Below, one piece after another: positions 23,801-35,800 of a stretch of 64,000 bases of DNA. Location: positions 1 through 64,000 of the forward strand of contig WFMF01000236.1 in the NCBI GenBank assembly GCA_011033025.1, given 5' to 3'. Every line of letters starts with the position of its first letter. Position 1 is the stretch's first letter. The DNA is from Beroe forskalii. Taxonomy: Eukaryota; Ctenophora; Nuda; Beroida; Beroidae. The notes beneath the pieces are model-generated. The model saw only the letters and a program-made list of their open reading frames with translations. It was not told where the DNA came from and ran no database searches. The position numbers were made by a program, and so were the translations under genes.

Positions 23801-26800
23801 TTTTCAACCCTTTTCTGAAATGGTACCATTTTTGCTGGAAATTTTTTCTGGGCACTTTTCTGAAATGGTACCATTTTTGTTGAGGATTTTCAACCCTTTT
23901 CTTAAATGGTACCATTTTTGTTGACGATTTTCGACCCTAATCTGAAATGGTACCATTTTGTTGAGGATTTTCAACCCTTTTCTGAAATGGTACCATTTTT
24001 GCTGAAGATTTTTGGCACTTTTCGGAAATGGTAACATTTTTGTTGACGATTTTCGACCCTTTTCTGAAATGGTACCTACTATTTTTGTTGACGATTATTT
24101 ACCCTTTTCTGAAATGATACCATTTTTGCTGAAAATTTTTGGCACTTTTCTGAAATGGTACCATTTTTGTTGAGGATTTTCGAACCTTTTCTTAAATGGT
24201 ACCATTTTTTGTTGAGAAATTTTAAAATTTATTCAGAAACAGTACCATTTTATAGAAAATTTTCCGAATTTTTTCAAATGGTACCACTTTTGATGATGAT
24301 TTTCGACCCTTTTCTGAAATGGTACCATTTTAGTTGTGGATTTTTGGCCCTATTTTGAAATGGTACACATTTAAACCCCCAAAAACCCCAAAGTGGATAT
24401 AAAAAAAGCCAAATAGGGGTTTAATTTTTCGGGGTTTATGGGGGTTTTTCGAGGTTGCCCCCCCCGCTGAACGCTCTATCTCACGGTAAGTCAATAAAGA
24501 ATAAAATTAACTAAGAGACAAAACAGTGAATCATCAGCGGTTACCCTGCAGATGCAAGGTCCTCCCTTGACAAGGTTTTTCCATGAGCAGGTAAAGAGAA
24601 CGGTGTCCGGTGAAGTTTCGGCCCACCATACCCCTCAAAGCTTATATCTTCAAGCAGTATTGACTTCAAGAATCAAATTAATAACGTATCAATTAACGTA
24701 TCGAATTAACATATCGAATTAATGCATGAAACTGAAGGTAACGAATCAAAGTAACGAATCCAGTTAATCCGCAGATTTCGAAGAGGAGCAGGAACTTATT
24801 AACCTGCGGCAGTGGGTCTGCGAGGACGCCGCTAAAGATTGCGAGGAACTTCTGGGAGGTGCCACCCCACAGTACACGTGCAAACAACAAGGCTTCGAGG
24901 GCTACTGGAAGAGGAACTGCTACAAGTACTGTGGATACTGTTAATAAGAGCCGTAGTTTTATTCGTTTTCACTTTTTCAAGTGTGCGTTTTAATTTAAGT
25001 GATTTTTTTTTTAAAGTGGGATTTTAATTTTTGAGATGGAAATTAATTTGCTTTTAGGATTTAACAAGGATTATCAAAAAAACTATAACCAATGATATCG
25101 AAGAAGCTCGTAGTTCTAGATTCATGATATTTTAGTTTGATTGAAAATTTTAGTTTTATTGATTGAATAAAAATGTCAGTGATTGTACGCTGATTATTGA
25201 CTATGGAAGCATCAACAGAACTAAGGTAAAGGGTTCACCGTTCATTATTGATTTCTTCCATTTGAAAATTTTATTTCCAACAATTTTCAAAGAAATATAT
25301 CGTGTACAGAGGATAATATTTAACTAGCTCAGGCCCGGTGGGCTTGCTAAGTTGCTGATTATACACTAATTAAAGGCGGCTGTAGCACTCTTCCCTCAAC
25401 AAGTGAATTAGTGTGGGTCGGGGTCCTTGTTGGCTCCGAGAACCCTGAACCCAATGACTGCCTTGGTATAACTTTGTTTTAAAGATAAGGAGAAGGTTGT
25501 GACAACAGAAAGAATATAGTGGTTGGGAGGATGACACTTTTCTTGTAATATCCTGACTCCTAGCCTGCCAATCATAGCATCCAGGGTTCGAGTCTCGAGG
25601 AAATTCTCGCTCAGTGGGTTTGGGCTGGGTTTGGTGGATTCGAGTGGTTGCTGCTTTTAGTATCAATGATTATTATGCTGACGTTTTATTGCAGTACATC
25701 AGATTATAATAACAAAGTAACAAGTGTTACGGACTGTGACGCAATTACTTGACAATTTCCAAATTGCGTAGGTCTCTGTTCTGGCGTTTGAAACTGGAGT
25801 AAAAGTAAGTACTAGTTGATTCACTACTGACTACGTTATCAAACACTGATCTTTGCAGACTAGTGTAGTAAAAGGCAGCATTAGCATAGCCAGATCAATA
25901 CAATGTATTGCATAGAGCTGCAAATACCCAAATCATCAAAACAAAGAGAGGCACGTAAGGTAGGTGGTATTCAATGCATTCTGTGCTCACCACTCCGCAC
26001 TACTCAGTGCATATATTAAGTATATTTACCGCATAAATCATGCCCTACATTGCTCCAATATGAGGCATGTTCAATAAGGTACTTTGAGCAAAGTCAGTCC
26101 ATTACCTGTTTCCTTTGCTTGAGCAAGCCAGCCAATTTACCTGTTTCCTTTGCTTGAGCAAGCCAACCAATTTACCTGTTTCCTTTGCTTGAGCAAGCCA
26201 GTCTACCCCTTGAAGCCCATTTACCTGTTTCCTTTGCTTGAGCAAGTCATTCCACCCCTCAGCGCCCATTGATAGCAGTGTGATGAAGAGATCGAGGATA
26301 GGACCACTGCTGCCCCTGCCGGGGTAAGTCTGGGATAGTCGGGAGATGGTGTCCTTGTCAAAGCTAGCTACGATGCTCCCTCCCACCGGTACCATGAAGT
26401 TCTTATCCAGACTCTGTACGAACAGATCTACCCTTCCTGAAAGGGGAGGCATTTCGTAGATCATAGTGAATATAGTACTGTCATCATAAGGACTCGGGAG
26501 AATTATGGGACAACACAAAACATCTGACAAATAGGGCAAGGCTAATTTGATCAAGACTGGGAGGGGAGAGAAATGATTTTAAGGGATGCAGGTAGACAGA
26601 ATAGGTACAGTGACGATAGTGCCACTTATTTACCACTAACTTCCAACAATTCTCAAGACGTACAGTACACACTATCAATGATATCATGATATTTGAAACT
26701 AGTGAACACTCGGAACCGGAAATTGAGCGTAATTCGATGAAATCTCATATTTTACATCCGAATCACAGAAAATCCCCATCATCCGGGGGGGGATCATGGA

Positions 26801-29800
26801 TTAAGTGCAAGACACGAGGGGTACTAAGTGATTTTTTGCCCAATTTTGAAATACCACCTACCACCCCTTCAGATAATCCCATTAACTAAGTGATATTTGG
26901 CACCATTTGTAGAGACCCACCCCAAAATTAGCATAAAAACCTATCCAAGCGGCAGATTGTCCCCTGTACTAACTGATATTTGTCACTATTTGAAGGTACC
27001 CACCCCTAAAGGAGCATAAAACGCTGCAGATTGTCCCATGTACTAACTGAAATTTGTCATGTTTTGTAGGGACCCACCCCAAAATGAGCAGTTTGTCCCG
27101 TGTACTAACTGAAATTTAATACAATTTGTGGGGACCCACCCCAAAATTATGACGTCATCTGGCAAAAAAGTGCCCAAATATGGAAAAATATGCCATTTGG
27201 ACTAAGTGATTATGATTTTCCCATAAGGTGACCACCTCAGTTAGTACAGTGGACTAAGTGATTTCGCCAAGGGCCAAACACCACCCACCCCGGCCTCGTG
27301 TCTTGCACTTAGTCCCTGATCCCCCCCCGCATCATCTCCTTATTTACTAATTCATCTTCTCAACGCAGCTTCCTCCAATACCTTGCTGAGCGGCAGAGTT
27401 GATGAGGCCCATACACCGTGAACACTGGATCCCGTAGGCATTGTTAACAAGGTGGGCTGTGCTGTACTCCTTACACAGTTTACTTATCTGCACCAGTCTA
27501 TGAAGAGGAGGGATGAGAAAAGGAGGGGAGAGTTTAAAAATAGTTCTTAATAATAAAGTTATAAAAAACGGTTATCAATAACAAGTCGATCTTCACCGAA
27601 CCACTTACATGTGCCCCTCACTGCTTCTCATCAGGACTTTCTTCTACCTTACGAGACAAATTTAAAAGTTTCGAAATTTGGCGATTCTTTGAAAAATCTC
27701 CGTATTGTCGTTCCCCACAAAATTTCAATAAGACGACATCACCATATTATGTAAACATGCACAAATTTCCCAAAAATATACCCCCAAAATTTCGATCCCT
27801 GGAATCATTGTTCCATGTAAATTTATTTCGTAAGGTAACCCGCATCAGTCATCACTTGCCCCATCTAAATAAGTAACAAGTAGCTTAGTTACTAACTTGT
27901 CGGGAGTGCGGGGGCAAAGCAGGAAGTAGTCGACAAGACACACAACACTCTGTCGCCATACTGTCGCAATAACTCCTCTATCTCCTGCAGGTTTGTCACC
28001 AGACTGTCACCCTGAATGACAGGCTCCACTACCACCAAGTGACACCCTGCTGTTTGGGGCGCTTTGACACACGTTCCCTGGTCTATCCGGGGCCAGATCA
28101 CTACACTGGAGGGGAGACATGGACTGTTACACTTAATAAGCAGGTAGAAGAACTATGCTCATTGCTCATCCATCTTTGGGGATGTCCGTGTAAATGGTGC
28201 AAAACTGTCCTCATATTGATTTGATCTTTGGATAATGCCAATGAAAAAAAAAACATTAATTTGACACATTTTCTGAACAACTAGGGCATTCTGTCGCCAG
28301 AAACTTGGTGCACTTCAAGAGTTCAATAAATCGCCGATGACAGTAAAAGCACTTGGTACCCACTCTGCTTTGGGAGCTGATTGCTTGAGGAAGAGCAGGG
28401 AGGTAAGCAGAGCCATTCCAGTTGCCACGGGAAGTACCAGGCACGCCTGAGTCTTGTTACACCCAGCTTTGTGCAGAACGTCCAGGACCAGACCTTCTGT
28501 TATTCGGCACATAAGGGCACTGCCCGCAGCCTGGGAATCACAGAGTTGGTGGAACTAGCAAGACATTCAATAAGTCAACATACAGTTTGAAGTGTTAGGA
28601 GCTTCATATTTCATAATAATATCCCTTCCTACTTACGAGAGTCAGATTATTGACATAGAGGGAGTTACCTGTTGCTAACCTTTGGCTGGTTGGCAGCAAT
28701 GTCTCCACTCCTTCCCATGCCATGTGCCAGATGGTAGTTCCGACGCTGCACTAGTCTAGAATACACCCTGCCCTCCCTTTCCCCTGCACCTACATTACCT
28801 GGGGGAAGTGTTGAGTGAGTGTCAAAAACAAGCTTCATTTACAGTATTGTAGTGTCAAACAATGGCATACTTCCAAAAGCATGGACACAGTTAACTAGTA
28901 AACGAGCAACTTGAAATCTTTTAAATCCGTTAATTCTGAAATGAAGCATTTGCTTAATATAGGATAATCAAACACCCTTAGGATACGTTTATATGAATTA
29001 TCACACGAGCGAAGCGAGTGTGATAATTCGAATTATTGCTCGAGCCGAAGGCGAGTGCAATAATTCCAATTATCACTCGAGCCGAAGGCGAGTGTGATAA
29101 TTGATATAAACGTATCCTTAGGGTGTTTGATTAATCTATTATATAACGTGAGAAACGGGCGGAGATCTACACTGGTTTTTCCAATGAAAAGCAAATTTAG
29201 AAGCTTTTAAATATAAAAACCCTTTGTGCTAGAGAGTAGAGGGCCTGAAATTGACTTAGGAAAATATCAAGATATTGGCCAGGAATCTTAGATTAGATGG
29301 TGAAGAGTGGCTATGTATATCTAAATTTGCCATTCAAAGTATGCATCAAACGTAAGTACGGAATCTTTATGAACTTTGCTCATATCTTTTGACTCAACTA
29401 GGTACTATAAAGTGATTGTCGATTGAAATGTGTAAGTGTGTAGCAACATCAAAACAAAATTGAAAGATCATTTCTGTGTAAGTCTGCTGTGCTTTCGTTG
29501 CTATTTGCAAGCTCTGCATTTATCAGTACTGATAAGCGATAATATACTTGTGTGCAGCCTTGTATAACATTGTGTACCTAATATACAAGAAATAATTGAG
29601 TGTATTTGCTATACAAGAAGTAGTTTTGTACAATGTCAAATCAGAACTCAAATGAATTGGCCATTGGGAAATTACTTCTATGTGCAGGAACTAACGAGAT
29701 AATTGAAACGTGTCATTTCAGCTTTCAATTTTTCGGCCTCAAATCCGGAAAATAAAAAGTCACTATCTGCGTTCAAACTTGACATGTTAGAGCCATGTGC

Positions 29801-32800
29801 TGAGTTCTTGAACCTAGAATTGGCTGATTCCGATGGAAACAAGTTGTACACCAAGGATTCACTCGTTCACAGGATTCTGCTCGCGCTACGAGCCTTACTT
29901 CCCTCTGAATGCTTGGAATGTAATGAAATGTACGTTGTCGAGTTTGATGCGGATCAGGAACCCCTCTATCATTGTCATATGTGCTACCGAGGATCTCATG
30001 ACTGTTCCGCTGTTAAGGGTCTGCATGATGCTCTATCGAGTGCTTCTATCAGTCTTCTTTCTAGTACTGTTTGGTTGTGCAAGTCTTGTAAAGAATCCAG
30101 CACGCCAATCAAAGGCCGGAAATCGAAGATGCGACATGACAGCGTGAGTGTTAGCAGAAAAGACACCTCAGCTTCCCTTTCCCGTGGACGTTTGGTTTCT
30201 GAATCTCAGCCATCAACACCGAATCAGTCCTCTGTTTTGATTCCTGGCGGTGGGAAGATTGATGAATCAGAACTTCAAAGGAAACTGACTATTGTTTCAA
30301 GGGAGCGTGTGTGTCAGAAATACAAGCGGGGAGTATGCCCCCACGGCCTCAAAGGAAAAAAAGAGGTCAATGGTCAAGTTTGTGACTATGAACACCCAAA
30401 TGCCATCAAATATTGCCGTTTGGGTCCCAGCACAAACAGGGTTGCAGCAAAGGTGCAGACTGCAGTATTTACATCCTGTTTTGTGTAAGTTTTCCGGTAG
30501 AAGAAACTTTGTGTCAACTCAGAGTGCAAATTCATTCATTTGAAGGGTACCCGTCGAAAGGAGGGTGACCCTGTCAGTGGTGAATCGGCAGTCAAAACTC
30601 GTGCCGGTACAAAAAATGACTCAGAACTGGTGTCCTTAAAGAGTCATTTTTTAGAGATGAACAGGCTGGTGGAAGTGGTGGACAAGATGCAATCAAACTT
30701 CCAACAGCAGATCAGCGAGATCCGTGCCAGCCTCACCTATCAAATGCCTTACCACCATCTTCCCAGGCAACCTCTCCAGCCTGCAGTAATGTACCCGCAG
30801 GGGCAGCACCTGTACCAGCCCCACATCCCACAGTTCCACCCCGCTCAGGGAAGCCAGAACGTTCCTACTATTCCTCATTCATTGTCCTAAATGTCCAATC
30901 GATGAACCCTAGTGCAACGAGTACAAGCAGGTGGAAAGTGCCTGAAATTTCATCTCTTGTACAGGAGGAGCATGTCAGAAATCACTCCTTACCATTCATT
31001 GCTTTGACGGAAACTTGGTTGAAGAGCTACCTGTCTGATGCACAGCTCCACATACCGGGTTATTCAGTGTCTCGCAGCGACCGCAGTGGAAGGGTCGGCG
31101 GGGGTGTTCTTCTTTACTCCCATGGCAACATCCCGGTCAGTGAGTGCGAAGCCTTCGACGATGGTACTTGTGAGGGACTGATTTGCAGGTTTAGCACCAT
31201 CAAGACATGTGTGTTTGTCGGATACCGACCTCCTAATGCATCGTTGGAAAGTTTTGACTCCATGCTCAGCTCATTTTCCAGCTATATTCATCGTCTTAAT
31301 GATGACAGCTATGATCTCATAGTGACAGGGGACTTCAACCTGCCTGCAATCGATTGGGGGACGTTATCTGTATGCTCAGGTGGCTCAGTTGAACAACAAC
31401 AGTCTGCCCAATCACTTCTTTTATTCATGTCAGGTAACTTACTGAGTCAGTATGTGAAGTGCCCCACCAGAGGTACCAATACTTTGGACCTGTTCATAAC
31501 GAACAATGACAGACTTGTAACTAATGTCCGATCAGAGTCAACAACCATGTCAGATCACCAGTTAGTGGATGTCATGCTGGCTTGGAATCCGTTAGCTGAA
31601 GAGAAATCTGAGGTCCCTTCGTTTGACAAAAGCTCCTTCAGATCACTCGACTTCTACAAAGCTGACTTTGACCTGCTTCGGAGCAAACTAGAAGAAGTAG
31701 ACTGGTCGCTTCTTCGTTCCACATGCTCTTTCGAGGAGTTTCCAGCAACTTTCACGGATACACTCTTTCAAGTTTGCTCTTCATGTGTCCCACGAAAAAG
31801 TGTCCCCACTGGTCGCCCTAAAAATGTTAATGCTCTACGGCGCAGGCGAAAAAGGCAGCAGGCCCGTTTGCAGGCCCTTATTGACAGAAACGCTCCAGAG
31901 GACCATATCAGGAATGTGAGAAACGCTGTTGCCCTACTTCAGTATGACATCATGTGTGCCCACAACAAGAGTATGGATGAAAGGAGGCTAGAGCTCTAGA
32001 AAAAATCAAAAACCAATCCCAAGTTTTTCTACAGCTATGCTAAGTCCCTCTCAAAGATACGTTCAAGTATCAATATGCTGTTCAATGAAAAGCAAGAAAT
32101 CACTACAGACCCCAAAGATGGCTGATTTATTGCAAGAGCAGTTCAGCTCAGTTTTCAGTGACCCAGACTCTCCAAGTGTTAGGGATCCTTCTTTCTCTCC
32201 GCCCTCAATACAGCACCCACAGGAATTGCCACACTTTGATTTTAGTGATGAAGATATCATCTCTGCAATCAACAGTATTCCTTTGAGTTCTTCCAGCGGA
32301 CCCGATGGTGTGACAGCGATACTCTTGAAGAACTGTGCCAAAGAACTGTGTCGCCCAATAAGGATTATTTGGAAGGAATCATTTGAGTGTGGTATCGTGC
32401 CAAAATTCTACAAGGAAACATACATCACCCCCTTGTACAAGAAAGGCGACCGTGCAAAGGCGGCAAACTACAGACCCGTTGCTCTCACTTCCCACGTCAT
32501 AAAAATTTATGAGCGTGTTCTCCGGAAAGTTATGGTTGACTACATCGAGGAAAACCATCTCCTTGGTGACAGCCAACACGGTTTTCGATCGGGAAGAAGC
32601 TGTCTTACCCAGCTACTAAGTCATGTCGATGATATAGTCCAAGGCTTAGTTCAGAATGCTGACACGGATGCAATTTACCTCGACTTCGCCAAAGCTTTCG
32701 ATAAAGTGGACCACCGCCTTCTGCTCATGAAAATGAAAAGGCTTGGGTTTCACGACAACTTGGTGAAATGGATTGGTTCCTTCCTGGCTGACCGCGAACA

Positions 32801-35800
32801 GTGTGTAGTGTTAGATGGAGTTTCATCAATCACTGCTGTCATTCTGAGTGGAGTGCCTCAAGGGACTGTGTTAGGCCCACTGTTGTTCATCATTTTCATC
32901 AACGATATGCAGCTATGTGTAACAGGATCGATCATAAGGTTCTTCGCAGACGACACTCGTATACTGCGGCATATCTTCAAACTCGATGATACTGAGACAT
33001 TGCAGCATGATCTCAACAGTGTAGTTGATTGGGCCAAGTGCAACAATATGGCACTACACGAGGATAAGTTTGAGCTTCTAGTTCATAGACACTGTCCTCA
33101 AAATACCCTGCTCAACCTACCGTTTGCTGTTTGACACAAACATATCAAGTTTCAAGTGGTAACATGCTCTACCCCTCAAAAGAAGTTAAGGACTTGGGGT
33201 TATTGTCTCAGCGGATCTTTCTTGGAGCTCTCATGTCAATGTTATTGCAGAACGTGCTCGAAAAGTCGCGGCCTGGGTTTTAAGTGCTTTCAAGACAAGA
33301 GACAAGCTGACGTTGATGACTCTCTACAAATCCCTTGTCAGAAGTCACCTCGAGTACTGCTGTCCCTTATGGAACACCCCCAAACGTGCTGATATTCAGG
33401 AATTGGAGGGTGTGCAGCGCACATTCACTGCAAAAATACAAAGTGTTCGTCATTTGAACTACTGGGAAAGGCTGAAAGCCCTGAATCTTATGTCCTTGCA
33501 AAGGAGAAGAGAACGGTACATCATTATACACATGTGGAAAGTGTTGCACGGCAAGTGTCCAAATGATACCAGCATCAAGTTCTCTGCTACACCACGACAT
33601 GGCTACAGAGCAATGGTGCCCAGCCTTTCTAGAACGTGCAGTCAACACAACCAGACGCTTTTTGACAGTTCATTTGCTGTTGCGGGACCTCGATTATGGA
33701 ACACAATCCCAGCTAGTCTGCACACAATCGAGGATATCCTGCGCTTCAAGTCGTTGCTCACAGCGTTCGTCATTTCCTTCCCTGATGAACCCCCAGTTCC
33801 CGGTTACAGTACAAGAAACGGGAATTCACTTCTAGAATGGAATGGCTACAAGACAGCTCATTCGCTGTCGGGGTGGTGCGCAGCTGCGATGGCCTGATAG
33901 AGGAATCTACGAAACTCAACCAAGTAACCAAGTAAGTAACATTTATTGGCAAATTGTAGACTAGTAGTGAGGGTAAGTAGGTGCACGGCTCATATATCGA
34001 CTACCGGGTATACATAAACTCATGAAACCAAAACAAGATAACAAAATAAATGTATACACTGCGACACTGATGTATCCTAATGGAGTGAGAGCAGGTGGTC
34101 TTACTGGCACGTGGGTGCGCGGCTCATATAATGACCAACAAGTATACATAACTCATGAAACCAAAACAAGATAACGTAATACGTATACACTGATGTATCG
34201 TAATGGAGTGAGAGCAAGTGGTCTTACTGGCACGTGGGTGCGCGGCTTATATAATGACCAACAAGTATACATAACTCATGAAACCAAAACAAGACAACGT
34301 AATACGTAACGCGTTACGTATTACGTTGTCTTGTTTTGGTTTCATGAGTTATGTATAACGTATACACTGATGTATCGTAATGGAGTGAGAGCAAGTGGTC
34401 TTACTGGCACGTGGGTGCGCGGCTCATATACTGACAAAAAGGTATACATAAACTCATGAAACCAAAACAAGATAACATAATATGTATACACTGGTGTATT
34501 GATTTACATCAAGTGGTCTTACTCCTTTACTGGCACGTGCGTGCGCGGCTCATATAATGACTAACGTGAACGGTGAATGCATAAACAAGATAACATAAGA
34601 TGTATACACTGGTGTATCGTAATGGAGTGAGAGAATTGACTAAAAGTCAGATTGAAATAATTTTACATAGTGAATAAATACGAATAACAAAATTCTAAAG
34701 TTTTGATTTTTGGGGTGTGATAATTTTTCTAAGGTGTGATAACTGTTCTTTGAGGGGTGTGATAACTGTACAGTTGTCACACAACTGGAAAAATTATCAC
34801 ACCCCAAAAATTCGAAAATTTTAAAGTCTTATGGAAATTATTAATTGACCCCTAAACTCCATTTTTGAAGCCGTTATATAACAAAAATTATCAAAGCAAG
34901 AATTGGGGGGGGGCCAACCCCCCAAAACCCCCCAAAATTAAGCCCCCTATTGGAAATTTGTTATATCCACCAGGGGGTTAAATTAAACCCCCCAAAATTA
35001 AACCCCCTATCGACAGCAAAACTTAAACCCCCCAAAATTAAACCCCCTATCGACAGCAGAAATTATTCTAGTATGATTCAAAAAAGCACCAAAATGAAGA
35101 AAAAAAAGTACCATTTGAAAAAGTTGCCAAAAAACACGAATAAAAAGGTACCATTTAGAAAAGGCGCAAAAAATCGGACAAAAAATTGGTACCATTTTAA
35201 AAGGGTACTTCTGAAAAATCAGAAACGAAAAAGTTACCAATTAAAAATGATGCCAAAAATCAAAAACAAAATTGGTACCATTTAAAAAGGGGCTGAATAC
35301 CTGAAACAAAAACGGTACCATTTTGAAAGGATGTTAAAAATCAGAAACAAAATGGTACCATTTGAAAAAGATGCTGAAAATCAGAAACAAAAATGGTACC
35401 ATTTCATAAAAGTTCCAAAAATTATAAACAAAAATGGTACCAAAAACCGGAAACAAAAATGGTACCATTTCTAAAAATAGCCAAAAATCACGAACAAAAA
35501 TGGTACCATTTTGAAATGGTGCAAAAAATGAGGAACAAAAATGGTACCATTTAAAAAAAATCGCCAAAAATCACGACCAAAAATGGTACCATTTTGAAAT
35601 GGTGCAAAAAATCAGGAACAAAAAAGGTACCATTTGAGAAAAAAATGCCCATTTTTGCACTAAGAATTAAGCCCCCCAAAACCCCCCAAAATTAAACCCC
35701 CTATTGGCGATTTTTTATATCCACTAAAATTGAGGGGGTTGGCCCCCCCCCAAGAATTATATAACGATCGTTATATAATAAAGTTTAACAGATTCAATGA

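Larger units (their letters stand above)
21701..24465. mobile_element. Element B: G-run-ended element with internal minisatellite
   Basis: Left end GGGGGGGGCCAACCTCGAAA and right end the inverse (CGAGGTTGCCCCCCCC), flanked by the direct repeat GCTGA (21696-21700 and 24466-24470). Subterminal blocks TGGATATAAAAA and GGGTTTAATTTTTCGGGG occur at both ends. The interior is mostly a tandem array of about 50-55 bp units, each with the palindrome AAATGGTACCATTT, in two blocks (21840-22480 and 23465-24365) around about 1 kb of unique sequence. No transposase is visible. It sits in the signal-peptide exon of the ShKT gene. Confidence 0.8.
21655..24944 (+). pseudogene. Secreted ShKT-like cysteine-rich peptide gene, split by a transposon
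   Basis: Two-exon plus-strand gene inside SEPSECS intron 6. Exon 1 starts with ATG at 21655 and encodes a hydrophobic signal peptide, interrupted after 46 nt (21700) by element B. After the duplicated target site it resumes at 24471 and ends at 24485, before a canonical GTAAGT donor. Exon 2 (24775-24944) begins after CCGCAG, in the matching phase, and has six cysteines spaced C-x6-C-x12-C-x12-C-x3-C-x2-C, then TAA, which is the ShKT spacing. AATAAA lies at 25166. The ShKT fold occurs in sea-anemone potassium-channel blockers but also in many non-toxic secreted proteins, so toxicity is not implied. Without the insertion the precursor would be about 76 residues. Read-through hits a stop within the element, so this copy is presumably inactive. 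Confidence 0.75.

Noticed and set aside
21791-24358. Many 60-190 codon frames (WYHF, NGTIS repeats)
   Set aside because: Frames of the GGTACCATTT minisatellite of element B; equal quality in several frames and both strands.
34950-35640. CRISPR-like regular palindromic repeats
   Set aside because: Eukaryotic context, imperfect units, no unique spacers of fixed size and no cas genes; it is the interior of element C.
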